Assembly (NCBI RefSeq): GCF_016908975.1
Contig: NZ_JAFBEX010000008.1
Coordinates: 124,001-188,000, forward strand
Direction: 5' to 3'
DNA: 64,000 bases
Source of the DNA: Neobacillus cucumis
GTDB lineage: Bacteria > Bacillota > Bacilli > Bacillales > Cytobacillaceae
The position numbers and the translations under genes are program-made. Shown here piece after piece: positions 10,801 to 19,617 of the stretch. Below the pieces are notes generated by a model, which had not been told where the DNA came from, made no database searches, and saw only the letters and a list, made by a program, of their open reading frames with translations. Within the stretch, counting starts at the first letter, position 1. Each line of letters starts with the position of its first letter.

Positions 10801-10856
10801 GTGGTCTGACCACACTTGTCTCATTATCACTATAACATATCTTAGAAAGTTGTAAA
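10801..10856 (-). promoter_or_regulatory. ytsJ-gntR promoter with GntR-type operator
   Basis: Minus-strand TTTACA (10851-10856), 16-bp spacer, TATAGT (10829-10834). The perfect palindrome GTGGT-CTG-ACCAC (10801-10813) falls at about +10 to +22, a position suited to repression. The leader between here and ytsJ contains the repeat at 10622-10752. Confidence 0.65.
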
Positions 10857-10859
10857 GAA

Positions 10860-13800
10860 TTAATCCTTTAGAACGACGTTTTTTGAACCTAGGATGTTTC
10901 TTAGTTCATTGAGTACATTTGAATCTGGATTTACCTTGTACTCATTACCTAAACGAATCGTTTTTCGGGTCTTCTCGTAATGTAACACAACCTGAACGTT
11001 CCCTTTATTTCTCTTTAATAGCTGATTGATTCTAAGAAGTAAAGTTTCATCTTGGTGTTCCAAGGAGACTTTAATATATAAGACAGGCTGTTTTTCAGAA
11101 TAATTTTGCAACCATTCCTCCAAATCAAATACCTGTTGAATGATAAATTGCCTTGTATCCTCTCTAACTTCCACTTTCCCCTCCAGAAGGACAATATTTC
11201 CCTGTTTCAACAATACCGGAAACCTTTTAAAGACATTTGGAAAAGCAACAGCTTCCATTTCACCACTCGCATCACTTACCGTTAAAAAAGCCATGCTCTC
11301 TCCTTTCTTGGTACGAATGGTTTTCAATCCAGAAATATAGACTCCTGTATGAGCCATTTTTGCCTCGCTGCTTAATTGAAATAAAACAGATGCACCGCTC
11401 AATCTGAGCCTTTTTTGATAAACGGAGATGGGATGGTCAGATAGATAAAAACCAAGTGCCTCTTTTTCAAAGGCCAATTTATTTTCTAAACTAATCGGAT
11501 CTACTTGAACATATTTTGGCTTTGGTATGAGATCATCCTCAAATAAGGCAAATTGGTCAAGGTCATCTGGTTTAAAGATTTGAGCATGTTCAATGGCGAC
11601 ATCCAAACTGGCTAAAAGGACAGCCCGATCTTCGCCAAATTCATCAAAAGCACCGGAATGAACTAGAAATTCAAGCGTTTTTCGGTTAACGGCTTTAGGT
11701 GACACTCTGATACAAAAATCAAATAAATCATCAAATCTCTTTCGTTTCCTTGCTTGAAATATTTCCTTTAGAGCTGCAGCCCCAACATTTTTAATCGCAG
11801 CAAGACTATAACGGATTCCACGGTTTTCTACCTGAAAAGAGTACTTACTTTGATTAATCGATGGGGAAAGAACAGCAATCTCCTTTTGCCGAGTTTCCAT
11901 GACATATTGTGCAATTTTGGTATCATTCCCAATTGCTGAAGTAAGTAGACCAGCCATAAAATGAACAGGGAAATTAGCCTTTAGGTAGGCTAACTGATAA
12001 GCAATCATACTATAGGCAACGGCATGGCTACGGTTAAACCCATAGTTTGCAAATCGGACAATTAAATCATATATTTCATTGGCCAGTTCTTCTGAATATC
12101 CTTTTTTTAATGCACCCTGAACAAAATGATAGCGTTCTTTGTCCAAGACTTCTTTTTGTTTTTTCCCAACAGCCCGTCGTAACAGGTCCGCTTCCCCAAG
12201 TGAAAATCCAGCCATTTTCGAAGCAATCTGCATGATTTGCTCCTGGTATACGATAACTCCATATGTATTCTCTAAGATGGACTCTAAATCAGGATGTGGA
12301 TAATCAACCGCTGCTCGCCCATGTTTCCGATCAATATAGAGTGGAATATTTTCCATTGGACCGGGACGATACAAGGCATTTACAGCCACGATATCCTCAA
12401 ATCGGGACGGTCTCAACCGAGTTAATACTTTCCTCATCCCCTCCGATTCCAGCTGAAAAATCCCGGTGGTTTCACCTCGGGCAAGTATTTGGAAGGTGTC
12501 AGCATCTTGTAGCGGAACCTGTCTAATGTCAACCTTCCTTTTGGTATCACGATAGATAGAAGATAAAATAGTCTCAATGAGTGTTAGATTCCTTAGCCCG
12601 AGAAAGTCCATTTTCAACAAGCCAATCTCCTCAAGGTGTTCCATTGAGTATTGGGTTAAGTAAACATTACCAGATCCTTGCTGAATCGGAATGAGTTCAA
12701 TTAGTTGCTTTTCACTGATTACGACGCCTGCCGCATGTGTGGAAGTATGCCGCGGTAGGCCTTCAAGCTTCAAAGCTGTTTCAAAAAGCCTTTGGTTTAG
12801 GGGGGTATCCTTCACAAACTTTCTTAATGACTCTGATTCTTTAAAAGCAGCTTTAAGATCTACTCCCAAACGGGAAGGAACCAATTTTGATAAATACTCT
12901 AATTCTTTTGAATTTAAACCAAACGATCGGCCAACATCTCTTAATGCGGCTTTTGCAGCTAATGTTCCAAATGTAACAATTTGGGCCACATGCATTTCCC
13001 CGTATTTTTTCGCAACGTATTCGATTACCTCGTCACGTCGATGATCTGGAAAATCGATATCAATATCCGGCATCGATATCCGTTCTGGATTTAAGAATCG
13101 CTCAAATAGTAGATTATGTTTTATTGGATCTACATCTGTGATATACAATACATAAGCAACAAGTGAACCTGCTGCAGAACCCCTTCCTGGTCCCGTTAAA
13201 ATGCCCGCTTCACGAGCATATCTCATAAAATCCCAAACAATTAAAAAATAGTTACTAAACTTCATCCTCTTAATTACGGCAAGTTCAAAGGCTAAACGAT
13301 CAGTATATTCCTTATCTGGGCGGGAAAAGCGTTCAACTAATCCCTTTTCACATAGCTTTTCCAGAAACTCCTCAGCAGGCATTCCATTTTCCGTAGGAAA
13401 GGTAGGCAGGTAGGTCTTATTCAGTTCAATATTTACGGTACATCGTTCTGCAATTCTAAGGGAATTCTCCAGGGCCTCAGGCAATTCGGCAAATCCTTCA
13501 ACCATTTCCTCGGGACGCTTCAAATAAAACTGGTCACTATTAAGTTTTTCTCGATGTTCGTCCTGAAGTTTATCGCCATTTTTAATCGCTAGTAAACATT
13601 CGTGGGCAAAGGTATCTTCCTTTTCTAAATAATGCACGTTGTTGGCGGCTACTAGTGGAATTGTATCTTCCCTTGCGATCTCACGTAACTGTTTGTTTAT
13701 TTTTCGTTCTTCTTCGAGATGATGGTTCTGAACAGATATGAAAAAGTTGCCGTTTCCAAATATATGGTCAAATTTATGAATTAGCTTTTTGGCATATTCC

Positions 13801-14222
13801 TTTTGATCATTTAACAGTGCTTGCTCAATTTCCCCTTCTAAACCAGGTGTGAGAGCAATAAGTCCTTCAGAATAAGATTGCAGCCATTTAAACGGAATTC
13901 CCTTAATTGATTTTGTCTGAACGGCACTTGAAATTTTTAATAGATTTTTAAATCCGGCTTCCGTTTCAGCAAGTAAAACAAGCGGGTAAGCTGCATTTTC
14001 TACCCTTTCACTTTCTACATCAACAGTTAGACCGATAATAGGTTTTAGGTTATTTTTTTTGCAATGTTTATAAAATTCAATTGTTCCGTACATTACATTT
14101 CGGTCGGTTAACGCAAGAGCGCTGTACCCCTTTTGTTTGGCATTTTCAACTAAATGGGGGACAGATGCCGTACTTGTTAACAAACTATAGGCACTATAGA
14201 CCTGTAGGTGAATAAAAGACAT
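10860..14222 (-). CDS. dnaE: DNA polymerase III alpha subunit, DnaE type
   Basis: The 1120-residue DnaE polymerase (DnaE3 group of Bacillus), which extends primers at lagging-strand starts before PolC takes over. The N-terminal PHP domain is visible ([36 protein letters not shown]), then the palm with GPGRGSAAGSLVAYVL near 345 and the catalytic aspartates in MPDIDIDFPDHRR near 390. TYGVIVYQEQIMQIA near 650 is typical of the family, and an OB-fold follows near residue 970. The length is normal and no frameshift was seen. It is read towards ytsJ, as in B. subtilis. Confidence 0.97.
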   Translation of the reverse strand: MSFIHLQVYSAYSLLTSTASVPHLVENAKQKGYSALALTDRNVMYGTIEFYKHCKKNNLKPIIGLTVDVESERVENAAYPLVLLAETEAGFKNLLKISSAVQTKSIKGIPFKWLQSYSEGLIALTPGLEGEIEQALLNDQKEYAKKLIHKFDHIFGNGNFFISVQNHHLEEERKINKQLREIAREDTIPLVAANNVHYLEKEDTFAHECLLAIKNGDKLQDEHREKLNSDQFYLKRPEEMVEGFAELPEALENSLRIAERCTVNIELNKTYLPTFPTENGMPAEEFLEKLCEKGLVERFSRPDKEYTDRLAFELAVIKRMKFSNYFLIVWDFMRYAREAGILTGPGRGSAAGSLVAYVLYITDVDPIKHNLLFERFLNPERISMPDIDIDFPDHRRDEVIEYVAKKYGEMHVAQIVTFGTLAAKAALRDVGRSFGLNSKELEYLSKLVPSRLGVDLKAAFKESESLRKFVKDTPLNQRLFETALKLEGLPRHTSTHAAGVVISEKQLIELIPIQQGSGNVYLTQYSMEHLEEIGLLKMDFLGLRNLTLIETILSSIYRDTKRKVDIRQVPLQDADTFQILARGETTGIFQLESEGMRKVLTRLRPSRFEDIVAVNALYRPGPMENIPLYIDRKHGRAAVDYPHPDLESILENTYGVIVYQEQIMQIASKMAGFSLGEADLLRRAVGKKQKEVLDKERYHFVQGALKKGYSEELANEIYDLIVRFANYGFNRSHAVAYSMIAYQLAYLKANFPVHFMAGLLTSAIGNDTKIAQYVMETRQKEIAVLSPSINQSKYSFQVENRGIRYSLAAIKNVGAAALKEIFQARKRKRFDDLFDFCIRVSPKAVNRKTLEFLVHSGAFDEFGEDRAVLLASLDVAIEHAQIFKPDDLDQFALFEDDLIPKPKYVQVDPISLENKLAFEKEALGFYLSDHPISVYQKRLRLSGASVLFQLSSEAKMAHTGVYISGLKTIRTKKGESMAFLTVSDASGEMEAVAFPNVFKRFPVLLKQGNIVLLEGKVEVREDTRQFIIQQVFDLEEWLQNYSEKQPVLYIKVSLEHQDETLLLRINQLLKRNKGNVQVVLHYEKTRKTIRLGNEYKVNPDSNVLNELRNILGSKNVVLKD

Positions 14223-14452
14223 AATGTCACACCGTTCCTTAAAAATATTTCATTAGTTTAATTATAGAGCTTAATATGAAAAAAGGAAAATATGTTCTGT
14301 TTTAAAGTTGGATGTTGATTTCCGCTCCATTCAACATCGTTACAAATCAATAATGCATCTAGTTGTTCTAGTTATTATTATTGTACCAACTCATATTCCT
14401 AGAGCTTTGTCCATATAAATGAATATAACTATTTATAAGGGCGGTTGGCTGC

Positions 14453-14791
14453 ATGAAAGAAATCGGTTTTTTTCCAGCTTTTATCGAAGGTTACTTTATA
14501 GCACTTGGAGTCGTGCTTGGCGGGTCCTTAATTGGAGGAATTGCTTCATTTTTAACAGGACAACCGCCGCTTACGACCGTCTACCGATTGTCCTCAGCAC
14601 TAAGAATTTGGGCAATTGTTTCTGCAATTGGCGGAACATTTGATGCCGTCTACACTTTTGAAAGAGGATTATTTAATGCGGACACAAAAGACCTTTTTAA
14701 ACAACTGCTCCTCATCCTTTCTGCCCTTGGCGGTGCCCAAACAGGGGCCCTCATTATTAATTGGTTAACCCAGGAGCATATATCATCATGA
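14453..14791 (+). CDS. ytrH: sporulation membrane protein YtrH
   Basis: A 112-residue protein with three predicted membrane segments (about 10-32, 55-75 and 85-105) and the YtrH features FFPAFIEGYFIALGVVLGGSL and AIGGTFDAVYTFERGLF. In B. subtilis ytrH and ytrI are sigma-E genes required for efficient sporulation. The stop codon overlaps the ytrI start as ATGA, so the two are translationally coupled. It diverges from dnaE. Confidence 0.9.
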   Translation: MKEIGFFPAFIEGYFIALGVVLGGSLIGGIASFLTGQPPLTTVYRLSSALRIWAIVSAIGGTFDAVYTFERGLFNADTKDLFKQLLLILSALGGAQTGALIINWLTQEHISS

Positions 14792-15288
14792 GAGTTCCGC
14801 AGTTATACCGAAAACCTGGCTGGCAGCGTTTTTTTGCAGGAACAGCTGTTGGAGGTGTTATTAGCTGGTGTATTTTTCTATATATTTACGGTGTTTGGCA
14901 GGAAAAAAATACGGAGCTGATTCGAAAACAACAGCAGGATATTGTTGACTTAAATAATGAGAAGAAAATTTGGCAGGATGAATATAAGGAAATTAATCGA
15001 CGCAAAATTGAACAGCTAACCGTTCAGAAAATTAATATTAAAATCACCAACGCCGAAAAATACAAACTGGATTCGTTAAGTGTACTTGAAACAGAAGATT
15101 CTGTCCGAGATGATCTCAGTATCATGATTGCTAAAGATATTGAGTCGGTTTATAAGAGTAAGGACTTACTAAAAAAAATTATTGAGAACAAACAAGTGAA
15201 AATCAATGACAAACGATACAAATTAAAGGTTAAAGAAATGGTTATCTATACAAACCTTACAATACAGCTTGAAATTCAATTTGAATAA
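14788..15288 (+). CDS. ytrI: sporulation membrane protein YtrI
   Basis: A 166-residue protein with one N-terminal membrane anchor (FFAGTAVGGVISWCIFLYI region, residues about 14-35) followed by a charged coiled-coil stretch (EKNTELIRKQQQDIVDLN) and a small soluble domain. The start is the ATG at 14788 within the ATGA overlap with ytrH, with CAGGAG eleven bases upstream; a frame extension to 14761 would lie inside ytrH. It acts with YtrH in sporulation; the mechanism is unknown. Confidence 0.9.
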   Translation: MRVPQLYRKPGWQRFFAGTAVGGVISWCIFLYIYGVWQEKNTELIRKQQQDIVDLNNEKKIWQDEYKEINRRKIEQLTVQKINIKITNAEKYKLDSLSVLETEDSVRDDLSIMIAKDIESVYKSKDLLKKIIENKQVKINDKRYKLKVKEMVIYTNLTIQLEIQFE

Positions 15289-15319
15289 ACGGCCCATAAT
15301 TCGGGCCGTTCTTCTTTTG
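15288..15319. terminator. terminator between ytrI and nrnA
   Basis: Stem ACGGCCC / GGGCCGT with loop ATAATTC followed by TTCTTCTTTT on the plus strand, between convergent genes. Confidence 0.8.
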
Positions 15320-15323
15320 AAGT

Positions 15324-16268
15324 CTAGTTTGAAAAAGCTTCGCAAACCTTTCCTAATTCACTTACAACTGCATCAACTTCATCCCATGAATAGATGGTTG
15401 CACCTGATGCAAGCGGATGTCCGCCGCCGTTAAATTTCCTTGCCACCACATTGATAACAGGTCCTTTGGAACGGAGCCTTACCCGAATTTGTTTTTCTTC
15501 CTCGATGAAAAATACCCATGCTTTTATGTCTTTTACATTCCCGAGTGTGCTAACCAGCAAGGATGCTTCAGCAGGTCTTGCGTTATATTCCGTTAATAAT
15601 TCTTTCGTAATCATAACAGAAGCAACACCGTTTGACAGCAGCTCAAAATTTTGGAGGATATATCCTTGTAATTTAATAATGTTAGGGTCTAATTCATACA
15701 TTTTGTCAAACAGTTCGGTTCGAGAAAAATCGTAATGAATTAACTCCCCTGCATAGGAAAACGTTTTTTCCGTTGAGCTTGGAAACAAAAATCTCCCCGT
15801 ATCCCCAACAATTCCAGCAAACAATAATCTTGCTGCATCATCGTTCATTTTTAAGCCCAATTCTTTTCCTTTTAAATAAAATTCATAAATCATTTCGCTG
15901 CAGGAGCTGGCGTTTGTGTCGACCCATAATAAGTCTCCATATGGTTCCATATTTGGGTGATGGTCAATTTTAATCAGTTTGTCGCCTAATGTGTAGCGGC
16001 GGTCATCAATTCTTTCCTGATTGGCAGTATCACAAACAATTACTAACGCCCCTTTATAAACCTCATCGCTGATTACATCCAGCCTGCGGAGGAAATTGAG
16101 GGTTGGTTCCTCTTGACCTACTGCATAAATTTTTTTCTCAGGAAAGGATTCCTTTAAAATGGCAGTTAATCCACCTTGTGAACCGTACGCATCCGGATCT
16201 GGACGGATATGCCGGTGAACGATTATGGTTTCATATTGTTTAATTGTGGTTAAAATTTGCTCTATCAT
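15324..16268 (-). CDS. nrnA: bifunctional oligoribonuclease / pAp phosphatase NrnA
   Basis: A DHH/DHHA1 phosphoesterase of 314 residues that degrades nanoRNA and dephosphorylates 3'-phosphoadenosine 5'-phosphate. Metal-binding motifs are visible: HRHIRPDPDAYGSQGGL near 20, VCDTANQERID near 83, DHHPNMEPYGD near 106 and the DHHA1 motif GGGHPLASGATI near 285. The start is the ATG at 16268 with AAGGAG eight bases upstream; a GTG six bases earlier is too close to that site. Called ytqI in B. subtilis and found at the same place. Confidence 0.95.
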   Translation of the reverse strand: MIEQILTTIKQYETIIVHRHIRPDPDAYGSQGGLTAILKESFPEKKIYAVGQEEPTLNFLRRLDVISDEVYKGALVIVCDTANQERIDDRRYTLGDKLIKIDHHPNMEPYGDLLWVDTNASSCSEMIYEFYLKGKELGLKMNDDAARLLFAGIVGDTGRFLFPSSTEKTFSYAGELIHYDFSRTELFDKMYELDPNIIKLQGYILQNFELLSNGVASVMITKELLTEYNARPAEASLLVSTLGNVKDIKAWVFFIEEEKQIRVRLRSKGPVINVVARKFNGGGHPLASGATIYSWDEVDAVVSELGKVCEAFSN

Positions 16269-16358
16269 GAACACTACTCCTTATGTACCCATTATGGCTT
16301 TTTTTCTCAATCCACGTTAAAATAATAACTAATTTCAAGAATTTGGAGGATTGGAATA

Positions 16359-16670
16359 ATGGCTGTACTCGTTGTATTAATTGTTGTATTATTCGCTTTC
16401 TATCTATTTTATAAAACAAAATACTTTAGAAGCAACCGACAAGTAGAAAAGAAATGGCTTTCGGCAAAATCCAATATTGCTCTTGGGCTTTTTGTCTTTT
16501 TATTTGGCATTAATCATCTTCTCTTTATTTCTGAGACTACCCCATCCTATATTATTGCATCGATTTTTATCCTTTATGGTGCTTTCTTTAGCTGGATTGG
16601 CTTTAAAAAATATAAGCACTACCTTCCTTTTGCGATGGAAGAGGCTAAAAGTCTTGAAGCACAGAAATAG
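16359..16670 (+). CDS. ytpI: YtpI family membrane protein
   Basis: A 103-residue protein with three membrane segments (about 1-17, 42-60 and 64-85) and a basic stretch YRTKYF-like after the first (KTKYFRSNRQVEKKW). It matches the small conserved Bacillus YtpI family of unknown function, in the position it has in B. subtilis between nrnA and ytoI. The ATG at 16359 is preceded by TTGGAGGA. A GC-rich hairpin after the stop (about 16673-16700) may act as a weak terminator. Confidence 0.8.
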   Translation: MAVLVVLIVVLFAFYLFYKTKYFRSNRQVEKKWLSAKSNIALGLFVFLFGINHLLFISETTPSYIIASIFILYGAFFSWIGFKKYKHYLPFAMEEAKSLEAQK

Positions 16671-16714
16671 GCGGAGCCGCTTCTTTAGGAAGCGGCCTTC
16701 TTGTTATTCCCGAT

Positions 16715-18043
16715 TTATTGTCTATCAATCAATTGACACATCATCATTGCTTTCCCAACTAACACACCTTCATTAAAAACCTCTACATCTACTTTCCCAA
16801 ATTTACGGCCAACCTCTAATATTTTAGGAATAATTTCTAATGTACTCTCCATTTGTACTGGTTTTAAAAAGTATATGGTCATATTTTCGACAACCAAATC
16901 ACCCTTTTTATAGCCCCGTAGTACCCGATTTGCTGCGTCAGAGACGATGGTTGTGAATACTCCGTAAGAAATGGTTCCAAGATAATTAGTCATTTGTGGT
17001 GTGACTTCACAAGAGTACGCTTCTTCTCCTTTCGCTTTTCCTTGTACCAAGACCATTTGATTGGTGATGATGTCATCAATTGTTTCTCCCACCTGCGGCT
17101 GACGCTGGTTCATTTGCAATGCTTTTAAGACATCTTGACGGCTGATAATTCCCTCTATTCGATTCGATTCATCGGTTACAGGAAGGACCTCAATCCCCTC
17201 CCAAACCATTGTATGCGCGGTTGAAGCGACACTTGTTTTACCGTTAACTGTCATCGGATTTTTCGTCATGATTTTATCAATGGGGGTATCCCAATCTTGT
17301 CCAAGTATATCTTTACTTGTAACCATCCCCTGAATCTTCATGTTTTGATCGACAACAGGGTAACGGCTGTGCGTGGTTTTTCGATTCAACTCGTGCCAAT
17401 TGGATACTTTATCAGAAGTATTGAGATAATAGGTATCAGCAAGAGGGGTTAAAATATCTTCAACTAAAATGATTTCCTTTTTGATTAATTGATCGTAAAT
17501 CGCGCGATTAATCATTGTTGCTACCGTGAAGGTATCGTAGCTTGTTGAAATGACCGGTAATTCTAGTTTATCAGCGAGCTTTTTTACATGATCTTCACAA
17601 TCGAAACCACCCGTTATTAAGACAGCAGCTCCTTCTTTTAGGGCAAGCTCATGTGCCTGTGTCCGGTTTCCGACAATCAGGAGATTTCCAGCCTCCGTAT
17701 AGCGCATCATCGCTTCTAATTTCATCGCACCAATTACAAATTTATTAAGAGTTTTATGCAAGCCAGTTCTTCCGCCCAATACCTGACCGTCTACAATATT
17801 GACAACCTCAGCAAATGTCAGCTTTTCGATATTCTCTTTCTTTTTCCGCTCAATCCGAATGGTGCCAACCCGTTCAATCGTGCTGACATAGCCTTTATTT
17901 TCAGCTTCTTTAATCGCTCTATAGGCCGTTCCTTCACTCACGGTCATCGCCTTGGCGATTTGCCGCACTGATATTTTTTCCCCAATCGGAAGTCCATCAA
18001 TGTATTGCAAAATTTGTTCATGCTTAGTAGCCAAGACCTTCAC
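16715..18043 (-). CDS. ytoI: YtoI: HTH - DRTGG - CBS - CBS - hotdog regulator
   Basis: A 442-residue multidomain protein. Residues 1-65 form a winged helix with GntR-like IRQIAKAMTVSEGTAYRAIKEAENKGYV segments. A DRTGG domain follows (LTFAEVVNIVDGQVLGG onward, about 75-180), then two CBS domains (about 195-310: DKIMTKNPMTVNG, EVLPVTDESNRIEGIISRQD) and a C-terminal hotdog thioesterase-like domain (about 325-440). The combination suggests a DNA-binding sensor of adenine nucleotides and an acyl-CoA type ligand; its target is unknown. It is converging with ytpI, as in B. subtilis. Confidence 0.88.
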   Translation of the reverse strand: MKVLATKHEQILQYIDGLPIGEKISVRQIAKAMTVSEGTAYRAIKEAENKGYVSTIERVGTIRIERKKKENIEKLTFAEVVNIVDGQVLGGRTGLHKTLNKFVIGAMKLEAMMRYTEAGNLLIVGNRTQAHELALKEGAAVLITGGFDCEDHVKKLADKLELPVISTSYDTFTVATMINRAIYDQLIKKEIILVEDILTPLADTYYLNTSDKVSNWHELNRKTTHSRYPVVDQNMKIQGMVTSKDILGQDWDTPIDKIMTKNPMTVNGKTSVASTAHTMVWEGIEVLPVTDESNRIEGIISRQDVLKALQMNQRQPQVGETIDDIITNQMVLVQGKAKGEEAYSCEVTPQMTNYLGTISYGVFTTIVSDAANRVLRGYKKGDLVVENMTIYFLKPVQMESTLEIIPKILEVGRKFGKVDVEVFNEGVLVGKAMMMCQLIDRQ

Positions 18044-18152
18044 CCTTTATTATTTGAATTCCAATTCATCCATTGTAAGTAAAAATTATGTCTATTTTCC
18101 ATTATAAAGTGTTAAAAGCCTTGATTCAATGCGGTTTCTCACAAATATAAAG

Positions 18153-18182
18153 AGAAAGCGCCTTCTTTATAGGCGCTCTTCC
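18153..18182 (-). terminator. hairpin terminator-like sequence
   Basis: Minus-strand stem AGCGCC / GGCGCT followed by TTCTCTTTATAT, downstream of the minus-strand gene at 18434 and before ytoI. Confidence 0.55.
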
Positions 18183-18204
18183 AACTTATCAATGATTCAT
18201 ATAC

Positions 18205-18395
18205 GTTGATTTCCACTGCAGGCGCTCAGCAAACCCGCGGGCGTGCCGGCGAGCCTCCTCGACGCTGAAAGCGTCTGCGAGGTCTCCCCTGCCCCGTACT
18301 CCCGCAGGACATTGAAATTCATCCTCGAATCGCCCACGCACGAGAAAATGCGATAGCATTTTCGAGGAGTCGAGCGCCTTCCGCTCCAATCAACA
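18205..18395. repeat. Bacillus intergenic repeat, family B, copy 1 (inverted relative to copy 2)
   Basis: A GC-rich element of about 190 bp with internal hairpins such as AAAATGCGATAGCATTTT. It is strongly similar to the reverse complement of 31703-31900. Landmarks are CCCGCGGGCGTGCCGG, GCCCCGTACTCCCGCAGG and GAGCGCCTTCCGCTCCAAT. It has an open frame (18189-18389) but the composition and the second copy in another context show it is a non-coding repeat. Together with its flanks it fills the gap 18044-18433. Confidence 0.85.
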
Positions 18396-18433
18396 TTGTT
18401 ACAAAATCAACAATTGCCTTTAACACAGCCAAA

Positions 18434-18667
18434 TTAATAGTAAGACCGGGATTTCTTTTTTAAACGTCCTGTCGGCATTTTTCTTGTCTTTTTCGGACTA
18501 TAAAGAAGACCAGTGAGATTTCCTGCAATCACCATTAAGGCAAACGCGAGCCATGTTAATGAAAAGATTCCCTGAGCTCCGTCAAGGTTGATGGATAATC
18601 TAGGTACGGCAAAATAGAGCAACATACCTGCAAGTAACAAGCAAAGTAAATATCGATTTTTTTTCAT
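18434..18667 (-). CDS. small two-span membrane protein of unknown function
   Basis: I do not recognise this 77-residue protein. It has two hydrophobic segments (LLCLLLAGMLLYFAVP, about 6-22, and FSLTWLAFALMVIAGNLTGLL, about 35-55, quoted in part) followed by a very basic tail rich in Lys and Arg (KKTRKMPTGRLKKKSRSYY). By the positive-inside rule the tail should be cytoplasmic. The start is the ATG at 18667, with GGGAGG nine bases upstream; an ATG six bases earlier is too close to that site. Confidence 0.7.
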   Translation of the reverse strand: MKKNRYLLCLLLAGMLLYFAVPRLSINLDGAQGIFSLTWLAFALMVIAGNLTGLLYSPKKTRKMPTGRLKKKSRSYY

Positions 18668-18750
18668 ATACATTTCCTCCCTCTAAAATACTGCTTGTTT
18701 CATTTTTATGCGAAAGGGAGGAAAAAAAGTATGTGAAAAATCTTTAAAGG

Positions 18751-19431
18751 TTAAATTTCGATGGACTCTCCCGGTGAAAGTACGAGTCCATTTTGGTTTG
18801 AAAGTAATTCAATAAATTGATATGGATCTTGTTTAATTGGCGGAAAAGTATTGTAATGAATAGGTACAACCTTTTTGGCATTTAACAGCTGTGCAGCATA
18901 AGCAGCATCTTCCGGACCCATGGTAAAGTTGTCTCCAATTGGCAGGAAGGCAAGATCAATCGGATGGCGCTCACCTATTAATTTCATATCTGAGAAAAGA
19001 GCAGTGTCTCCCGCGTGGTAAATGGTCTTCCCTTCATTCATAAAAAGAATTCCGGCTGGCATCCCACAATAAATAATCTGATTATCATTTGTATGATAGC
19101 TAGACCCATGAAATGCTTGGGTTAACTTTACTCTGCCAAAGTCAAATTGATACGAGCCTCCAATATGCATGCCATGGGTTTTCACTCCCTGCCAGTTTAA
19201 AAAGGTAGACAGTTCATCGGTTGCCACGACGAGTGCATCATTCCTTTTGGCAAGTTCCACAGTATCTCCAACATGATCATTATGTCCATGTGACAAGAGA
19301 ATCACATCTGCGGTTACCTCTTCAGCCCTAAGGTCTGTTAGTGGATTGCCTGTAATAAATGGGTCAATGATGATGTTTTTTCCCCCTGTTTGAATTTGAA
19401 CGACTGAATGCCCATGATATGAAACTTTCAT
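18751..19431 (-). CDS. ytkL: metal-dependent hydrolase, UPF0173 (metallo-beta-lactamase fold)
   Basis: A 226-residue single-domain metallo-beta-lactamase-fold protein. The metal-binding motif [11 protein letters not shown] lies near residue 50, with further ligands in [11 protein letters not shown] near 105 and [11 protein letters not shown] near 135. [21 protein letters not shown] sequence ([16 protein letters not shown]) and [15 protein letters not shown] close the active site. The physiological substrate is unknown. The ATG at 19431 has AAGGAG nine bases upstream; the apparent TTG extension overlaps the ribosome binding site. Confidence 0.9.
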   Translation of the reverse strand: MKVSYHGHSVVQIQTGGKNIIIDPFITGNPLTDLRAEEVTADVILLSHGHNDHVGDTVELAKRNDALVVATDELSTFLNWQGVKTHGMHIGGSYQFDFGRVKLTQAFHGSSYHTNDNQIIYCGMPAGILFMNEGKTIYHAGDTALFSDMKLIGERHPIDLAFLPIGDNFTMGPEDAAYAAQLLNAKKVVPIHYNTFPPIKQDPYQFIELLSNQNGLVLSPGESIEI

Positions 19432-19617
19432 GCTTTCCAACTCCTTTTTAGAAATAACAGTTTATTAACTTCCATAAAACTCTACGAAATTCCTCCTATC
19501 CTTTATACCCATAAGTTCCTCTTTTTAGAGCATGATAAGTTGTGATAGTTTACTTTTCTTTTTAATCTTGTTACGCTCAAATGGGTTTTTGATTTTTCTA
19601 TATGGGGGTCCCCTGAC

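Noticed and set aside
18189-18389. Open frame of 66 codons
   Set aside because: It lies entirely in the family B repeat, whose second copy sits in an unrelated context; no ribosome binding site.
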